Shown one piece after another: positions 8,293-17,568 of a DNA stretch of 64,000 nt. The first letter of the stretch is position 1, and every line of letters begins with the position of its first letter. Source of the stretch: Nitrospirota bacterium (GTDB lineage: Bacteria; Nitrospirota; JACRHJ01); contig JACRHJ010000060.1 in assembly GCA_016212105.1 (NCBI GenBank), positions 1 to 64,000 of the forward strand. The letters are read 5' to 3'. The notes below the pieces were generated by a model. That model did no database searches and had not been told where the DNA came from. It saw only the letters and a program-made list of their open reading frames with translations. Both the position numbers and the translations under genes were made by a program.

Positions 8293-10683
8293 ATGAGCAA
8301 TACGCACAGGATATCCCTATCGGTATGCGGCATGCTGTTGACGCTGCTGGTCTCGATGACATCATTCGCTCAGGACGGACAACCTGCGCCTGTTCCGCAG
8401 CGGCAGCAGGCGGCCTATCCGTTAGCGCAGCCATCCACCGCCTCGGTCCAGGACTTGCCTCCCGGGCAAGGTCCCGTTGCCGAACCCCGGCCTCATGTGC
8501 GTGGCGACGGCCTGTCGCAGTTCGAAAGGTTCGTCTCGGTCAGGGCGGTCGACCTGGACGAGTCACAGCTGAAGATAATCCTCGACTTCAAGAAGGTCGC
8601 GTTCAGGCATGCGCAGGACGACGTCCCTACCGGCAAGTCGGCTTTTATTGTGAGGATAATCGGCAATGGAACAGTAAAGGACCTGGGCTACCTTATAGGT
8701 TCCCAGGAGGATATTTCCGAGGCGTTCGACATCCTCGGGATAATGAGCCCTTTCACGGTGTCCTCCGACATCAGGCAGTTTGGTTATGACGCGTTTGGCG
8801 CGGGCGCCGCCGTCTCAGACGCCTCACAGGCGCTGCCTGCCGGCCCCGGCTACCTCATCGGGCCGGGCGATGAACTCAGGATTACCGTATGGGGCAAGAT
8901 CAGCGCGGACGCGTCCGTGGTCGTCGACAGGGACGGGATGGTGAGCGTCCCGCAGTTCGAGGTAATGCACGTTGCCGGCCTCACCTTCGCGCAGGCCAGG
9001 AAGCATATAGAAGACGCGTTCGCTAGGTATTACAGGCCGTCCGAGGTCAAGGTCAACGTGGGCATGGGCAGGCTCAGGTCGATGCGGGTGTTCGTGGTCG
9101 GGAACGTCACGGTTCCGGGCAGCTACAACCTGTCCTCGCTCTCCACCGTAATAAATGCGCTTTATGCCTCAGGAGGCCCTTCCAAATCCGGCAGCCTCAG
9201 GAATATCCAGGTCAAGAGGGGATCCGAGACCGTCGCCCGTCTCGACCTCTACGACTTCCTGCTGAAAGGCGACAAGTCGGGCGACGTCAGGCTGATGCCG
9301 GAGGACGTGGTGTTTGTCCCGCCGGCCGGCCCGCTCGTGGGCGTCGCGGGGACGGTCAGGTCCCCGGCGATATACGAGCTTGAAGGCCCTGCAAGGGTGA
9401 CGGACGTCATCAGGCTGGCTGGCGGCCTCGACGGCACCGCTTTCGGCGGGAGGCTGCGGCTGGCAAGGGTCGAGAAGGGCGAGAGGAGGACCGTCGCGGA
9501 GGCCGACCTCTCGGACATGGAGTCCGGGTCGGCCATGGACTTCCTTGTCCAGGACGGGGACGTAGTAACCGTGTTCCCTGTGCCCAGCAGGGTCGAAAAA
9601 GAGGTCCGCATCGCCGGGGCGGTCATGTCGCCCGGCACGTTCGGGTACCGCGACGGCATGAAGCTCGGCGAGCTTCTTGGCTACGCGGGAGGGCCGCTCC
9701 GCTTCGCCGACAGGGCAAACGCCGAGCTGACAAGGACCACCGTCACGTCGGGTGGCCCGGTGGTGGAGAGGATGTCTCTCGACCTTGACAAGGCCGCGTC
9801 CGGCGACCCCGAGGCCGACATAACCCTGATGCCGGACGACTACGTCTTTGTCAAGGCTGTGCCGGAGTGGGGGCCGACCAAGGTCGTGAGCGTCCGGGGG
9901 CAGGTCCTCTACCCCGGAGACTACACAGTGAAGAAGGACGAGACGCTTTCCTCACTGATACAGCGCGCCGGAGGCTTTACAAGCAGGGCCTTCCTGAGGG
10001 GCGCGGTGTTCACGAGGCAGTCGGTTAAGGACAGCCAGCAGAGGACGCTCGACGAGTCCATCGACCGCCTGGAACAGCAGCTTTTCGCCACGTCGGCCGA
10101 GTCCGTCGAGACCAGCGTCACCGGAGATGCTTACCAGCAGGAGAAGGAGGCGGCCAGCCTGAGGCGTTCGTTCATCGCGAAGCTGAGGTCAGCCAGGGCC
10201 AGCGGGCGCATATCCATGAGGCTCGAACCGTACGACGAGTTCAAGGGCGGCCAGTACGACGTCACGCTCGAGGACGGCGACAGCCTGGTGGTTCCGGAAA
10301 GGCCGGACCATATCCAGATAATCGGTTCGGTGTACAACCAGACCGCCTTCGTCTACAACCAGGACGGCACGGTAGGGTCTTACCTGAAGGCTGCGGGCGG
10401 GATCACGGACGAGGCGGACGAGGACAACATGTACGTCCTGAAAGTCGACGGGACAGCCGTGAGCAAGAGGGACGCGGGGGCCGGATGGTTCAACGTTTCG
10501 TTCGACAGCGAGAGCCACAGGTGGACCGGCGGAGGGTTTTCGTCCAGGAGGCTGGACCCCGGCGACACCGTTGTCGTCCCGGCCGAGACGGAGAAGGTCG
10601 CCTGGCTCCGTGAGGTCAAGGACATTACCCAGATACTGTTCCAGATAGCGGTGTCGGCTGGCGTGGCGATAGCGGCATTTTAG
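8293..10683 (+). CDS. Multi-SLBB polysaccharide export protein
   Basis: Secreted or outer-membrane protein of the polysaccharide export family (796 residues). The signal peptide spans about 1-26 (cleavage near SFA-QDG). A Poly_export domain (GYLIGPGDELRITVWGKI, about 185-260) is followed by about five SLBB-type units marked by VxGxVxxPGxY and AGG motifs: RVFVVGNVTVPGSY, VGVAGTVRSPAIYEL, VRIAGAVMSPGTFGY, VSVRGQVLYPGDY and IQIIGSVYNQTAFVY. The C-terminus WLREVKDITQILFQIAVSAG is a single hydrophobic helix, as in Wza-like proteins that span the outer membrane with alpha-helices. The length and number of SLBB units exceed Wza of E. coli. First gene of the exopolysaccharide locus. Confidence 0.88.
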   Translation: MSNTHRISLSVCGMLLTLLVSMTSFAQDGQPAPVPQRQQAAYPLAQPSTASVQDLPPGQGPVAEPRPHVRGDGLSQFERFVSVRAVDLDESQLKIILDFKKVAFRHAQDDVPTGKSAFIVRIIGNGTVKDLGYLIGSQEDISEAFDILGIMSPFTVSSDIRQFGYDAFGAGAAVSDASQALPAGPGYLIGPGDELRITVWGKISADASVVVDRDGMVSVPQFEVMHVAGLTFAQARKHIEDAFARYYRPSEVKVNVGMGRLRSMRVFVVGNVTVPGSYNLSSLSTVINALYASGGPSKSGSLRNIQVKRGSETVARLDLYDFLLKGDKSGDVRLMPEDVVFVPPAGPLVGVAGTVRSPAIYELEGPARVTDVIRLAGGLDGTAFGGRLRLARVEKGERRTVAEADLSDMESGSAMDFLVQDGDVVTVFPVPSRVEKEVRIAGAVMSPGTFGYRDGMKLGELLGYAGGPLRFADRANAELTRTTVTSGGPVVERMSLDLDKAASGDPEADITLMPDDYVFVKAVPEWGPTKVVSVRGQVLYPGDYTVKKDETLSSLIQRAGGFTSRAFLRGAVFTRQSVKDSQQRTLDESIDRLEQQLFATSAESVETSVTGDAYQQEKEAASLRRSFIAKLRSARASGRISMRLEPYDEFKGGQYDVTLEDGDSLVVPERPDHIQIIGSVYNQTAFVYNQDGTVGSYLKAAGGITDEADEDNMYVLKVDGTAVSKRDAGAGWFNVSFDSESHRWTGGGFSSRRLDPGDTVVVPAETEKVAWLREVKDITQILFQIAVSAGVAIAAF

Positions 10684-10721
10684 TCATAATTCATAACCAG
10701 AGCATCAAGGGGAGCGCTGAC

Positions 10722-11873
10722 ATGGCGGATACTGCTTACCGGGGCTCGCGTGGGGACGACGTCGACCTCTCCGAGTATGCCCGGGTCATTTACAGGCGCA
10801 GGTTTGCGGTCGCCGGGATCACCTTCGTATCAATGCTGCTTGGGGCACTGCTCGGATTTCTCCTGCCAAAGGTATATTCGGCGACCTCAAGGGTCATGCC
10901 TCCCGCACAGGACAGCCAGTCCGGGATGGCGGCCCTGGTATCACAGCTGCCGCAGGGGCTGGGCTCTTTCGCGGCGCCCCTGCTTGGCGTATCGGCATCG
11001 TCGAAGGCCTGGGCGGACATACTCGCGAGCCAGAACGTGCTCGACTCGGTCATCGGTCGGTTCCGGCTGATGGAGGTTTACGGGGTGGACACCATCGAGG
11101 AGACACGTAAAAGGCTTCAGGACTCGATGTCCGTTGAGGAGTCCAAAGGGGGTGTCATATCCATAACCGTAGACGACAAGGACCCACAGCTCGCCGCCGA
11201 GCTGGCCAACTCCCTGGTCGCCGAGCTGGACCGGGTTAACCGTGAAATGGTAATGTCGTCCGGGACCAGGACCAGGGACTACCTCGACAAGCTTCTCGCG
11301 GACTCGAAGGAAAGTCTCGCCAGGTCGGAAGACGCACTCAGGGATTTCCAGGAGAAAAACGGCGCGGTAAAGCTCGACGAACAGTCGAAGGCGGTTGTCG
11401 AGGCCATGGGCGCGGTGAAGGGTCATCTTATTGCCAAGGAGGTGGAACTGGCCACCCTCCGGTCATATGCGACAAATGACAACCCTCAGGCAGGTATACT
11501 GAGGGCGGAGGTGGAGGGCCTAAGGTCCCAGCTGAGGGAGCTTGAGCAGGGAGGCGGGGAGGACGGCTCCGGCCTGATACTCCCCGCGGCCCGCTTCCCC
11601 GCCCTGACGGTCGAGTACGCGAGGCTTTACAGGGAGGCAAAGATTCAGGACACGCTGTACCAGATACTGGTCGCGCAGCACGGGCAGGCGGGGTTCCAGG
11701 AGGCGAAGGACAGCTCTACGGTGCAGGTGCTCGACAAGGCCCCCGTCCCGACAAAAAGCTCCAGGCCCAGGAAGGCGCTCATACTGTTTTTTGCGACAGG
11801 CGCGGGTTTCATGTTCTCGCTGTTGTTCGTGCTGGTGCGGGAACGCTCTGCCAGGTCCGCGGACAGGGCCTGA
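10722..11873 (+). CDS. Wzz/GumC-family polysaccharide chain-length determinant
   Basis: Inner-membrane polysaccharide co-polymerase controlling chain length (383 residues). It has two TM helices, one near the N-terminus after DVDLSEYARVIYRRRF (about 29-52) and one near the C-terminus after SSRPRKALILFFATGAGF (about 350-372). They flank a large periplasmic domain with predicted coiled coil (about 180-270). The proline-rich PVPTKSSRPRKA motif before TM2 is characteristic. No tyrosine autokinase domain is fused, and no separate BY-kinase gene is in the window. 38 bp after the SLBB gene. Confidence 0.9.
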   Translation: MADTAYRGSRGDDVDLSEYARVIYRRRFAVAGITFVSMLLGALLGFLLPKVYSATSRVMPPAQDSQSGMAALVSQLPQGLGSFAAPLLGVSASSKAWADILASQNVLDSVIGRFRLMEVYGVDTIEETRKRLQDSMSVEESKGGVISITVDDKDPQLAAELANSLVAELDRVNREMVMSSGTRTRDYLDKLLADSKESLARSEDALRDFQEKNGAVKLDEQSKAVVEAMGAVKGHLIAKEVELATLRSYATNDNPQAGILRAEVEGLRSQLRELEQGGGEDGSGLILPAARFPALTVEYARLYREAKIQDTLYQILVAQHGQAGFQEAKDSSTVQVLDKAPVPTKSSRPRKALILFFATGAGFMFSLLFVLVRERSARSADRA

Positions 11874-12020
11874 GACGCGCACAAGCGCGGGAGGCCGGCC
11901 CAGGCATGATGACCGGAATAGTCCGTATGCAGTCACCCCCCTTCCGAATCGCCGGAAACCGCTGTTCGGCCCTTATCAACCCGTATACGTGGCCGCTGGT
12001 TTACCCAATGGCATATAATT

Positions 12021-13616
12021 ATGTGTAACCCTGACAACACGGCCACCGCCTGTGACGGTGTGCGGCATATGACTTCGGAGGACGCCGGCGACCTCCGAAG
12101 GCTTGCCGGCGGTGCGGTTATCGCCCTTGCCGGGAGCGCGGCCGGCAAGGCCCTGCTGCTAGCCTGCCAGGTAATGATAGCGCGCCTTTTTGGAGCCGAG
12201 GCGTTCGGCATGTACGTACTTGGCCTGGCCGCCTTCAAGGTCGCGGAGCTTCTGTCCAGGGGCGGGCTCGGGATAGCGTCGCTCAGGTTCATCTCCATGA
12301 ACAGGGGGCGCGACCATGCGAGGGTCAAGGGCACGCTCATCTCCGGTGTCGGGCTCTCATTCGCGGCCGGCGTGGTCTTCGCCGTGATACTCTATGCGTC
12401 CGCTGGCCTTATCGCGGGACGCGCGTTCCATATGCCGGAGCTCACGGGCATGATCAGGGCATTCGCGCCTGGCGTGCCGCTCATGGCCGCGTCGCTCGTT
12501 ATCGTCTGCGCGGTCCAGGGGTTTCAGGACATGAGGTATGCGGCCTATATAAAGGACGTCATACAGCCGGGCGTCTGTCTATCCCTGGTCGCGGCCTTCG
12601 CAGGGCTCGGACTCGGGCCGGCCGGCGCGGCGCATGCCATGACCGCGTCCTATGCCGTCGCGCTTGCAGCCGCGCTGTACTTCGTCCGGCGGCTTTTCCC
12701 GGCCCTGTCCGACCCATGCCTGAGGCCGGTATACGCCACGCGCGAACTCGTGTCCACCTCGGTCCCGCTGATGATGGGCGGGGTTATCGTGTTCCTGCTG
12801 ATGTGGACGGACACGATAATGCTCGGACTCCTCGCCACCACGGAGGACGTAGGCATTTACAGGGCGGCCTCGCAGCCGACCATCTTGCTGCTCTTGTTTC
12901 AGTCCGCGGCGAACGCCATGTACGCGCCGATGGTGTCCGAGGCCCACGCGAGGGGCAACTCCGCGAGGATGGCTGGGCTGTTCGGGACGGCCACCCGCTG
13001 GGTGTTCTATCTGGCGCTCCCGGCAGCCCTTGTGCTGATATCGTCAGCGGACGCTGTCGTGTCCATATTCGGGCCGGAGTTCGTGGACAAGGGCGCGCCG
13101 GTCCTTGTCGTCCTTACCGCTGCCCAGCTCGTAAACGTGATGACCGGGGGGGTGGCCGTGACCATCAACATGACCGGCAGGCAGAAGCTGGAGTTCTACA
13201 ACTCCCTGGCCATGTTCGCGGTCAACCTTGTCCTGAACCTGCTCCTGGTCCCGCGTTACGGCGTCATCGGAGCGGCGGCGGCCACGGGCGTCTCCATCGC
13301 CCTGGTCAACCTTGTCAGGCTGGCAGAGGTCTACTATATATACCGGATGCACCCCTATGACATCTGGTATGCAAAGCTCGCCCTCTGCGGCGCGGCGGCC
13401 GGCCTTGCGCTGTTGACGGCAGGCAGGTGGTACTCAGGGCTCGGCGGCCCCGCCACGCTCGCGTTGAACGTCTCCGTCGTGGCCGCGGTATTCGCCGCGT
13501 TCGCCGTGACCGTTGGGTTCCCGCGGGAGGAGCGGTATGTTTTCGAGCAGTTCAGGGCGAAAGTCTTTGCCCGCTGCCCCGGCTCCGGGGCGTCTTCGCG
13601 CCGCTGGCTGGGATAA
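12021..13616 (+). CDS. Wzx-type polysaccharide flippase (MATE/MOP superfamily)
   Basis: Integral membrane flippase that moves lipid-linked repeat units across the inner membrane (531 residues, about 12-14 hydrophobic helices). It opens AGGAVIALAGSAAGKALLLA, then LFGAEAFGMYVLGLAAFKV, a pattern shared by Wzx/RfbX proteins. Neither ATG 12021 nor ATG 12069 has a good ribosome site; 12069 would remove 16 residues and leave a more typical N-terminus. A TATAAT lies at 12014-12019, too close to 12021 to serve it, which slightly favours 12069. It sits between wzz and the phosphodiesterase-like gene. Confidence 0.88.
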   Translation: MCNPDNTATACDGVRHMTSEDAGDLRRLAGGAVIALAGSAAGKALLLACQVMIARLFGAEAFGMYVLGLAAFKVAELLSRGGLGIASLRFISMNRGRDHARVKGTLISGVGLSFAAGVVFAVILYASAGLIAGRAFHMPELTGMIRAFAPGVPLMAASLVIVCAVQGFQDMRYAAYIKDVIQPGVCLSLVAAFAGLGLGPAGAAHAMTASYAVALAAALYFVRRLFPALSDPCLRPVYATRELVSTSVPLMMGGVIVFLLMWTDTIMLGLLATTEDVGIYRAASQPTILLLLFQSAANAMYAPMVSEAHARGNSARMAGLFGTATRWVFYLALPAALVLISSADAVVSIFGPEFVDKGAPVLVVLTAAQLVNVMTGGVAVTINMTGRQKLEFYNSLAMFAVNLVLNLLLVPRYGVIGAAAATGVSIALVNLVRLAEVYYIYRMHPYDIWYAKLALCGAAAGLALLTAGRWYSGLGGPATLALNVSVVAAVFAAFAVTVGFPREERYVFEQFRAKVFARCPGSGASSRRWLG

Positions 13617-13626
13617 TGGAGATGCG

Positions 13627-15279
13627 ATGAAGGGCAACAGGCTCCTTATAATCGGCATAGACGGCGGTACCTTCAGGTTCATCGGGCCCATGATGAAAAG
13701 GGGGGATCTCCCGAACCTCGCCCGAATCGCGGGGACGGGGGTGGAGCGGGTGCTCATGAGCACCATCCCGGCCATCACTCCGACCGCGTGGACGTCGTCC
13801 GTCACCGGCATGCTGCCGGGAAACCACAACGTGTTCGACTTCTTCTCCCACTCATCCGGCGACTACAACATGGACAAGATGACGGTCAACTCGTCGCACA
13901 GACGGGCCCCGGCCTTCTGGGAGATCCTGTCCGGGCTCGGGTATCGCCTTAACATCGTGAATGTCCCGTTCACCTACCCTCCGGACGCTATCAACGGCAA
14001 CATGGTCGCCGGGACGAACGGGACGCCCGGCCCTGGCAGCGAGTACACGTATCCCAGGTCTCTCAAGCAGGAACTGCACGAGAAGTTCCCAGGCCTGCCA
14101 CTGGGCATCGACGGGCAGGCGCTGTACTTCCAGGACGACGCGCGCATCGCGTCCGAGACGCTGTCTTGCGTGGGGCTGACCGCCGACCTGCTCTGCTACT
14201 TAGACGAGAAGTACCCGGCCGACGTCTCGATGGTGGTCTTCGACGACATAGACCGGATACAGCATTACCTCTGGAAGCACACAGACCCGGACCACCCCCA
14301 GCACGACCCGGCCGCTGCAGCCCGCTTCGGGAATGTCATAGACGACACATACCGCGCCATTGACGCGGCCATCGGCCGGATAATCGAGAAATGTCACAGG
14401 GACAGCTCCGTCCTGGTGTACTCCGACCACGGGTTCGGCCCCCAGTACTGCAACGTCCACGTCAACGACCTGTTGATGGAGCACGGCCTCCTCCATACGA
14501 AGAAGAGGCCGCCGCACCTCGCGCTCCTCAGGCGTGCCGGTTTGACCAAAGACAGGATAAAGAGGTGGCTCAGGAGGCTGGGGCTTCTGGGGGTACTAAA
14601 GCTCGTCCCGCAGGACGCCAAGGTCGGCTTCATCACCGAGGGACTGGGCCTGAGGGACGTGGACTGGACGAGGACGTCCGCGTTCTACTCCTCGCTCGAG
14701 GCGAGAGCGGTCAGCCTGAACATAAAGGGCCGGTACCCCCAGGGCATCGTGGACGAGGCCGACGCACAGGCCATGTTCGACCGGGTGAATGGACTTCTCG
14801 AAGGCCTCCGGGACCCGGATACCGGCAGGCCGGTGGTAAGACAGGTACTGGGCAGGAGTTCGTTCGAGGGGCGGTACATGGACAACGCCCCGGACATGGT
14901 GATAATATTCGAAAGCGGCTACAAGGGCCTCAAGGAGATAACCGGCAGGGTGTTCGCGCCCGCCAGGACCGGCCACAGCGGCCGCCACGAGCCGGAAGGC
15001 ATATTCCTCGCGAGCGGGCCGGGCGTTGTAAGGCACACGGAGGGGCTCCCGTCCATGAGCATAGTGGACGTAACGCCCACCATCCTCCGCATCCTCGGAG
15101 AGCCGGCAGGCTCCGGGATGGACGGCGCGGCCCGCGAGGACATGTTCGAGGACGGGTACGCTGCCGAACGGGGCGCGTCCGCGGACTACGCCGCGCGGGA
15201 AGCCGGCCAGGAGGAGCTGTCCGACGAGGACAGGCTCGCCGTCGTGGAGCGGCTGAAGAGCATGGGTTACATGGGCTGA
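13627..15279 (+). CDS. Alkaline-phosphatase-superfamily phosphodiesterase/nucleotide pyrophosphatase-like protein
   Basis: 550-residue enzyme of the type I phosphodiesterase branch. The metal-binding start LLIIGIDGGTFRFI and the probable nucleophile segment TPTAWTSSVTGML (Thr) are visible, as are later metal ligands in DDIDRIQHYLWKHTDPDH and YSDHGFGPQYC. No signal peptide or TM helix is obvious, so it may act in the cytoplasm on a polysaccharide precursor. Start chosen at ATG 13627, with a TGGAGA site and 10 bp after the flippase stop; the frame is open further upstream inside wzx. The exact substrate cannot be read from the sequence; proteins of this kind recur in exopolysaccharide loci. Confidence 0.82.
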   Translation: MKGNRLLIIGIDGGTFRFIGPMMKRGDLPNLARIAGTGVERVLMSTIPAITPTAWTSSVTGMLPGNHNVFDFFSHSSGDYNMDKMTVNSSHRRAPAFWEILSGLGYRLNIVNVPFTYPPDAINGNMVAGTNGTPGPGSEYTYPRSLKQELHEKFPGLPLGIDGQALYFQDDARIASETLSCVGLTADLLCYLDEKYPADVSMVVFDDIDRIQHYLWKHTDPDHPQHDPAAAARFGNVIDDTYRAIDAAIGRIIEKCHRDSSVLVYSDHGFGPQYCNVHVNDLLMEHGLLHTKKRPPHLALLRRAGLTKDRIKRWLRRLGLLGVLKLVPQDAKVGFITEGLGLRDVDWTRTSAFYSSLEARAVSLNIKGRYPQGIVDEADAQAMFDRVNGLLEGLRDPDTGRPVVRQVLGRSSFEGRYMDNAPDMVIIFESGYKGLKEITGRVFAPARTGHSGRHEPEGIFLASGPGVVRHTEGLPSMSIVDVTPTILRILGEPAGSGMDGAAREDMFEDGYAAERGASADYAAREAGQEELSDEDRLAVVERLKSMGYMG

Positions 15280-15300
15280 GACGCGGGGACGGGTCGTAAT

Positions 15301-16815
15301 ATGAAGTCAAGGCCGGACATAATACTCCTTGTGATGGACACGGCGAGGAAGAAGAGCATGTCGGTGTACGGACACGGCAGGCCGACCACGCCAAACCTCG
15401 AACGCTTTGCCGGGGAGTGCATGGTCTATGACAACGCCATATCCCCGTCGCCGTGGACCGTGCCTGCGCACGCGAGCATCTTCTCCGGCCTGTACCCGTC
15501 CCAGCACGGGCTCCATTCAGCGAACCTCAGGTACTGGAAGAGGGAGTACGACCTCCCCGGGCTCCTGCGGCGTGCGGGCTACAGGACATACGGCCTTTCG
15601 GCCAACTCGCTCATAGGAGACACGCTCGGGTTCTCGGAGACGTTCGACCGCTTCGAAAGGCTCTGGCAGAGGTTCCAGGTGGACGGCCGGAAGGGGGCAA
15701 TGGAGCACCACTGCGTCCCGTGCCCGGGCGGCAAGGGCGGAAGGTTCCCCGCGTTCACCGAGCACCCCGCGGACTTCGTAAAGTCCGTCGCCAACAAGCT
15801 CATGGAAAGGGCGCTCGGCGGCGTGATGCGGGACGCCACTCCGAGCACCGTCAGGGGGTTAGGCCGCTCTATCGGGATTATCAGGGAGCATCAGGCCGCG
15901 CGGCCGGACACGCCGTATTTCCTGTTTCTGAACGTCCTCCAGCCGCACGAGGTATACAACCCGCCAGAGGAGTACCGGGAGCGGTTCGCGCCTGGCGGAG
16001 GAAGGTATCCCGGGACGTCGCGTGAGCACTATTCCGGGAAGAGGCGTCTCTCCCCGGACGACTTCGGGCGGCTCACACGGCTGTACGAGGCGGAGGTCGC
16101 GTTCATGGACTTCTGCATAGGCCGCTGGCTGGACGCGCTGCGTTCGCTCCCGTCATACGGCGGCACGGCGGTCGTCCTTGTCAGCGACCACGGCGAACAC
16201 GTCGGGGAGCACGGCCACTTGTCGCACGAGTTCTCGCTCTACCAGGAGCTTGTGGACGTACCGCTGATGGTAAAATACCCCGGTGGCGTGCGGCCCCCCG
16301 GCCGGGACGGCCGTCTTGTCCAGTCGCACGACCTGTTCCCGACGCTGCTCGAGCTCGCCGGTCTGGAGCCGCCCGAACCGCCTGTTGCGCCAGGCGGGCC
16401 GGGAGGCGCGTCCGTGTCGCTCCTAACGGGTTCGAGGGACTGCGCCGTCTCGCAACTGGTTGACGTGAACCTCTGGCTGGACGGCCTGAAGCAGTACCAC
16501 CCGGAGTTCGACGCCGTGGCGTTCCCGTACAAAACGTCACAGTTCGCCTGCTTCATAAAGGAGGACGGCGCGCTGTACAAATGGGTCGGGCACGGGGACG
16601 GGACGCGCCAGGTCTATGAACTCGACTCCGACCCAGGCGAGCTGGTGGATGTATGCGGCTCACTCGGGGCCGGCACATTACAGCGCATCGAGTCACGCGC
16701 CGCCGACGAGATGGCGAGGCTTGGTTTCGGCCGGCAGGCGGACGCACGCGACGGAGACGGTGAGCAGGCCGACGAAGCGGTGACAAGACAGCTCAGGGGA
16801 CTTGGTTACATATGA
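15301..16815 (+). CDS. Sulfatase-fold hydrolase or phosphotransferase without the formylglycine cysteine
   Basis: 504-residue member of the arylsulfatase-like fold: PDIILLVMDTAR (first metal site), PTTPNLERFA, then PSPWTVPAHASIFSGL at the nucleophile position, and VLVSDHGEHVGEHGHLSHE for the second metal site. True type I sulfatases have C/S-x-P-x-R here; this protein has T-V-P-A-H, so it cannot be matured by formylglycine-generating enzyme. A Thr nucleophile is instead used by phosphoethanolamine-type transferases and phosphatases of the superfamily. It has no TM domain. 22 bp after another superfamily member. Possible role: adding or removing a phospho-substituent on the polysaccharide (inference). 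Confidence 0.8.
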   Translation: MKSRPDIILLVMDTARKKSMSVYGHGRPTTPNLERFAGECMVYDNAISPSPWTVPAHASIFSGLYPSQHGLHSANLRYWKREYDLPGLLRRAGYRTYGLSANSLIGDTLGFSETFDRFERLWQRFQVDGRKGAMEHHCVPCPGGKGGRFPAFTEHPADFVKSVANKLMERALGGVMRDATPSTVRGLGRSIGIIREHQAARPDTPYFLFLNVLQPHEVYNPPEEYRERFAPGGGRYPGTSREHYSGKRRLSPDDFGRLTRLYEAEVAFMDFCIGRWLDALRSLPSYGGTAVVLVSDHGEHVGEHGHLSHEFSLYQELVDVPLMVKYPGGVRPPGRDGRLVQSHDLFPTLLELAGLEPPEPPVAPGGPGGASVSLLTGSRDCAVSQLVDVNLWLDGLKQYHPEFDAVAFPYKTSQFACFIKEDGALYKWVGHGDGTRQVYELDSDPGELVDVCGSLGAGTLQRIESRAADEMARLGFGRQADARDGDGEQADEAVTRQLRGLGYI

Positions 16816-16842
16816 ACGGACACCAATACGGGGCGGCATAGA

Positions 16843-17454
16843 ATGTTCATGGACCTGCTATACCGGCTTTATGAGTTTTACGGCAAGCTCAGGGGCACTT
16901 ACCTGACGATGAGCCCGCTCATGCAAAAGAACAGGAGGTACGATGGGTACGACATCGGCGAATGGACTTATGGAAAACCAAAAATCTGGGACTGGGGTTT
17001 GGGCGCCAGGTTCAAAGTAGGCAGATACTCCTCGTTCGCGACCGGGACCGTTATCCTGCTGGGTGGGGAACACCGGACGAACTGGGTCACCGTGTACCCT
17101 TTCGACGTGTATTTCCCCGATGCAAAGTCGCGTCCATGTAATTACTCCAAGGGAGACGTTGTAATAGGGAACGACGTCTGGATCGGGCAGGACGCGATGA
17201 TTTTGTCCGGAATTACCGTCGGCGACGGCGCCGTCGTCGCAGCGAGGAGCGTGGTCACAAGGGACGTCCCGCCATATGCTGTCGTGGCTGGAAACCCGGC
17301 CCGCATCATAAAGTACCGTTTTCCGGACGATGTCATAGAGAGGCTGAGCAGGATGAAGTGGTGGGACTGGCCTCACGAGAAAGTGGTGGAGGCGTTGCCA
17401 CTGCTGCTGTCTGACGACGTGGAGGCTTTTCTGGACAAGTATGAGCCCCATTGA
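16843..17454 (+). CDS. CatB/LbH-family O-acetyltransferase
   Basis: 203 residues with a left-handed beta-helix acyltransferase core: [32 protein letters not shown] (the loop with the catalytic His of the xenobiotic acetyltransferase group), then hexapeptide turns [19 protein letters not shown] and [18 protein letters not shown], ending in [16 protein letters not shown]. Within this locus it most likely O-acetylates a sugar of the repeat unit with acetyl-CoA. 27 bp after the sulfatase-like gene. The region to 17568 holds no other gene. Confidence 0.88.
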   Translation: MFMDLLYRLYEFYGKLRGTYLTMSPLMQKNRRYDGYDIGEWTYGKPKIWDWGLGARFKVGRYSSFATGTVILLGGEHRTNWVTVYPFDVYFPDAKSRPCNYSKGDVVIGNDVWIGQDAMILSGITVGDGAVVAARSVVTRDVPPYAVVAGNPARIIKYRFPDDVIERLSRMKWWDWPHEKVVEALPLLLSDDVEAFLDKYEPH

Positions 17455-17568
17455 AAATGGCCGCTGGGCCATGCTGTACGAGACAGGGGACGCCCTGATG
17501 GCCGGCTGAAAGTTATTGCCTGCCCTTGCGCTGCGAGGCGAGGACGGGCATGCACAAGGGAGAGCGTT

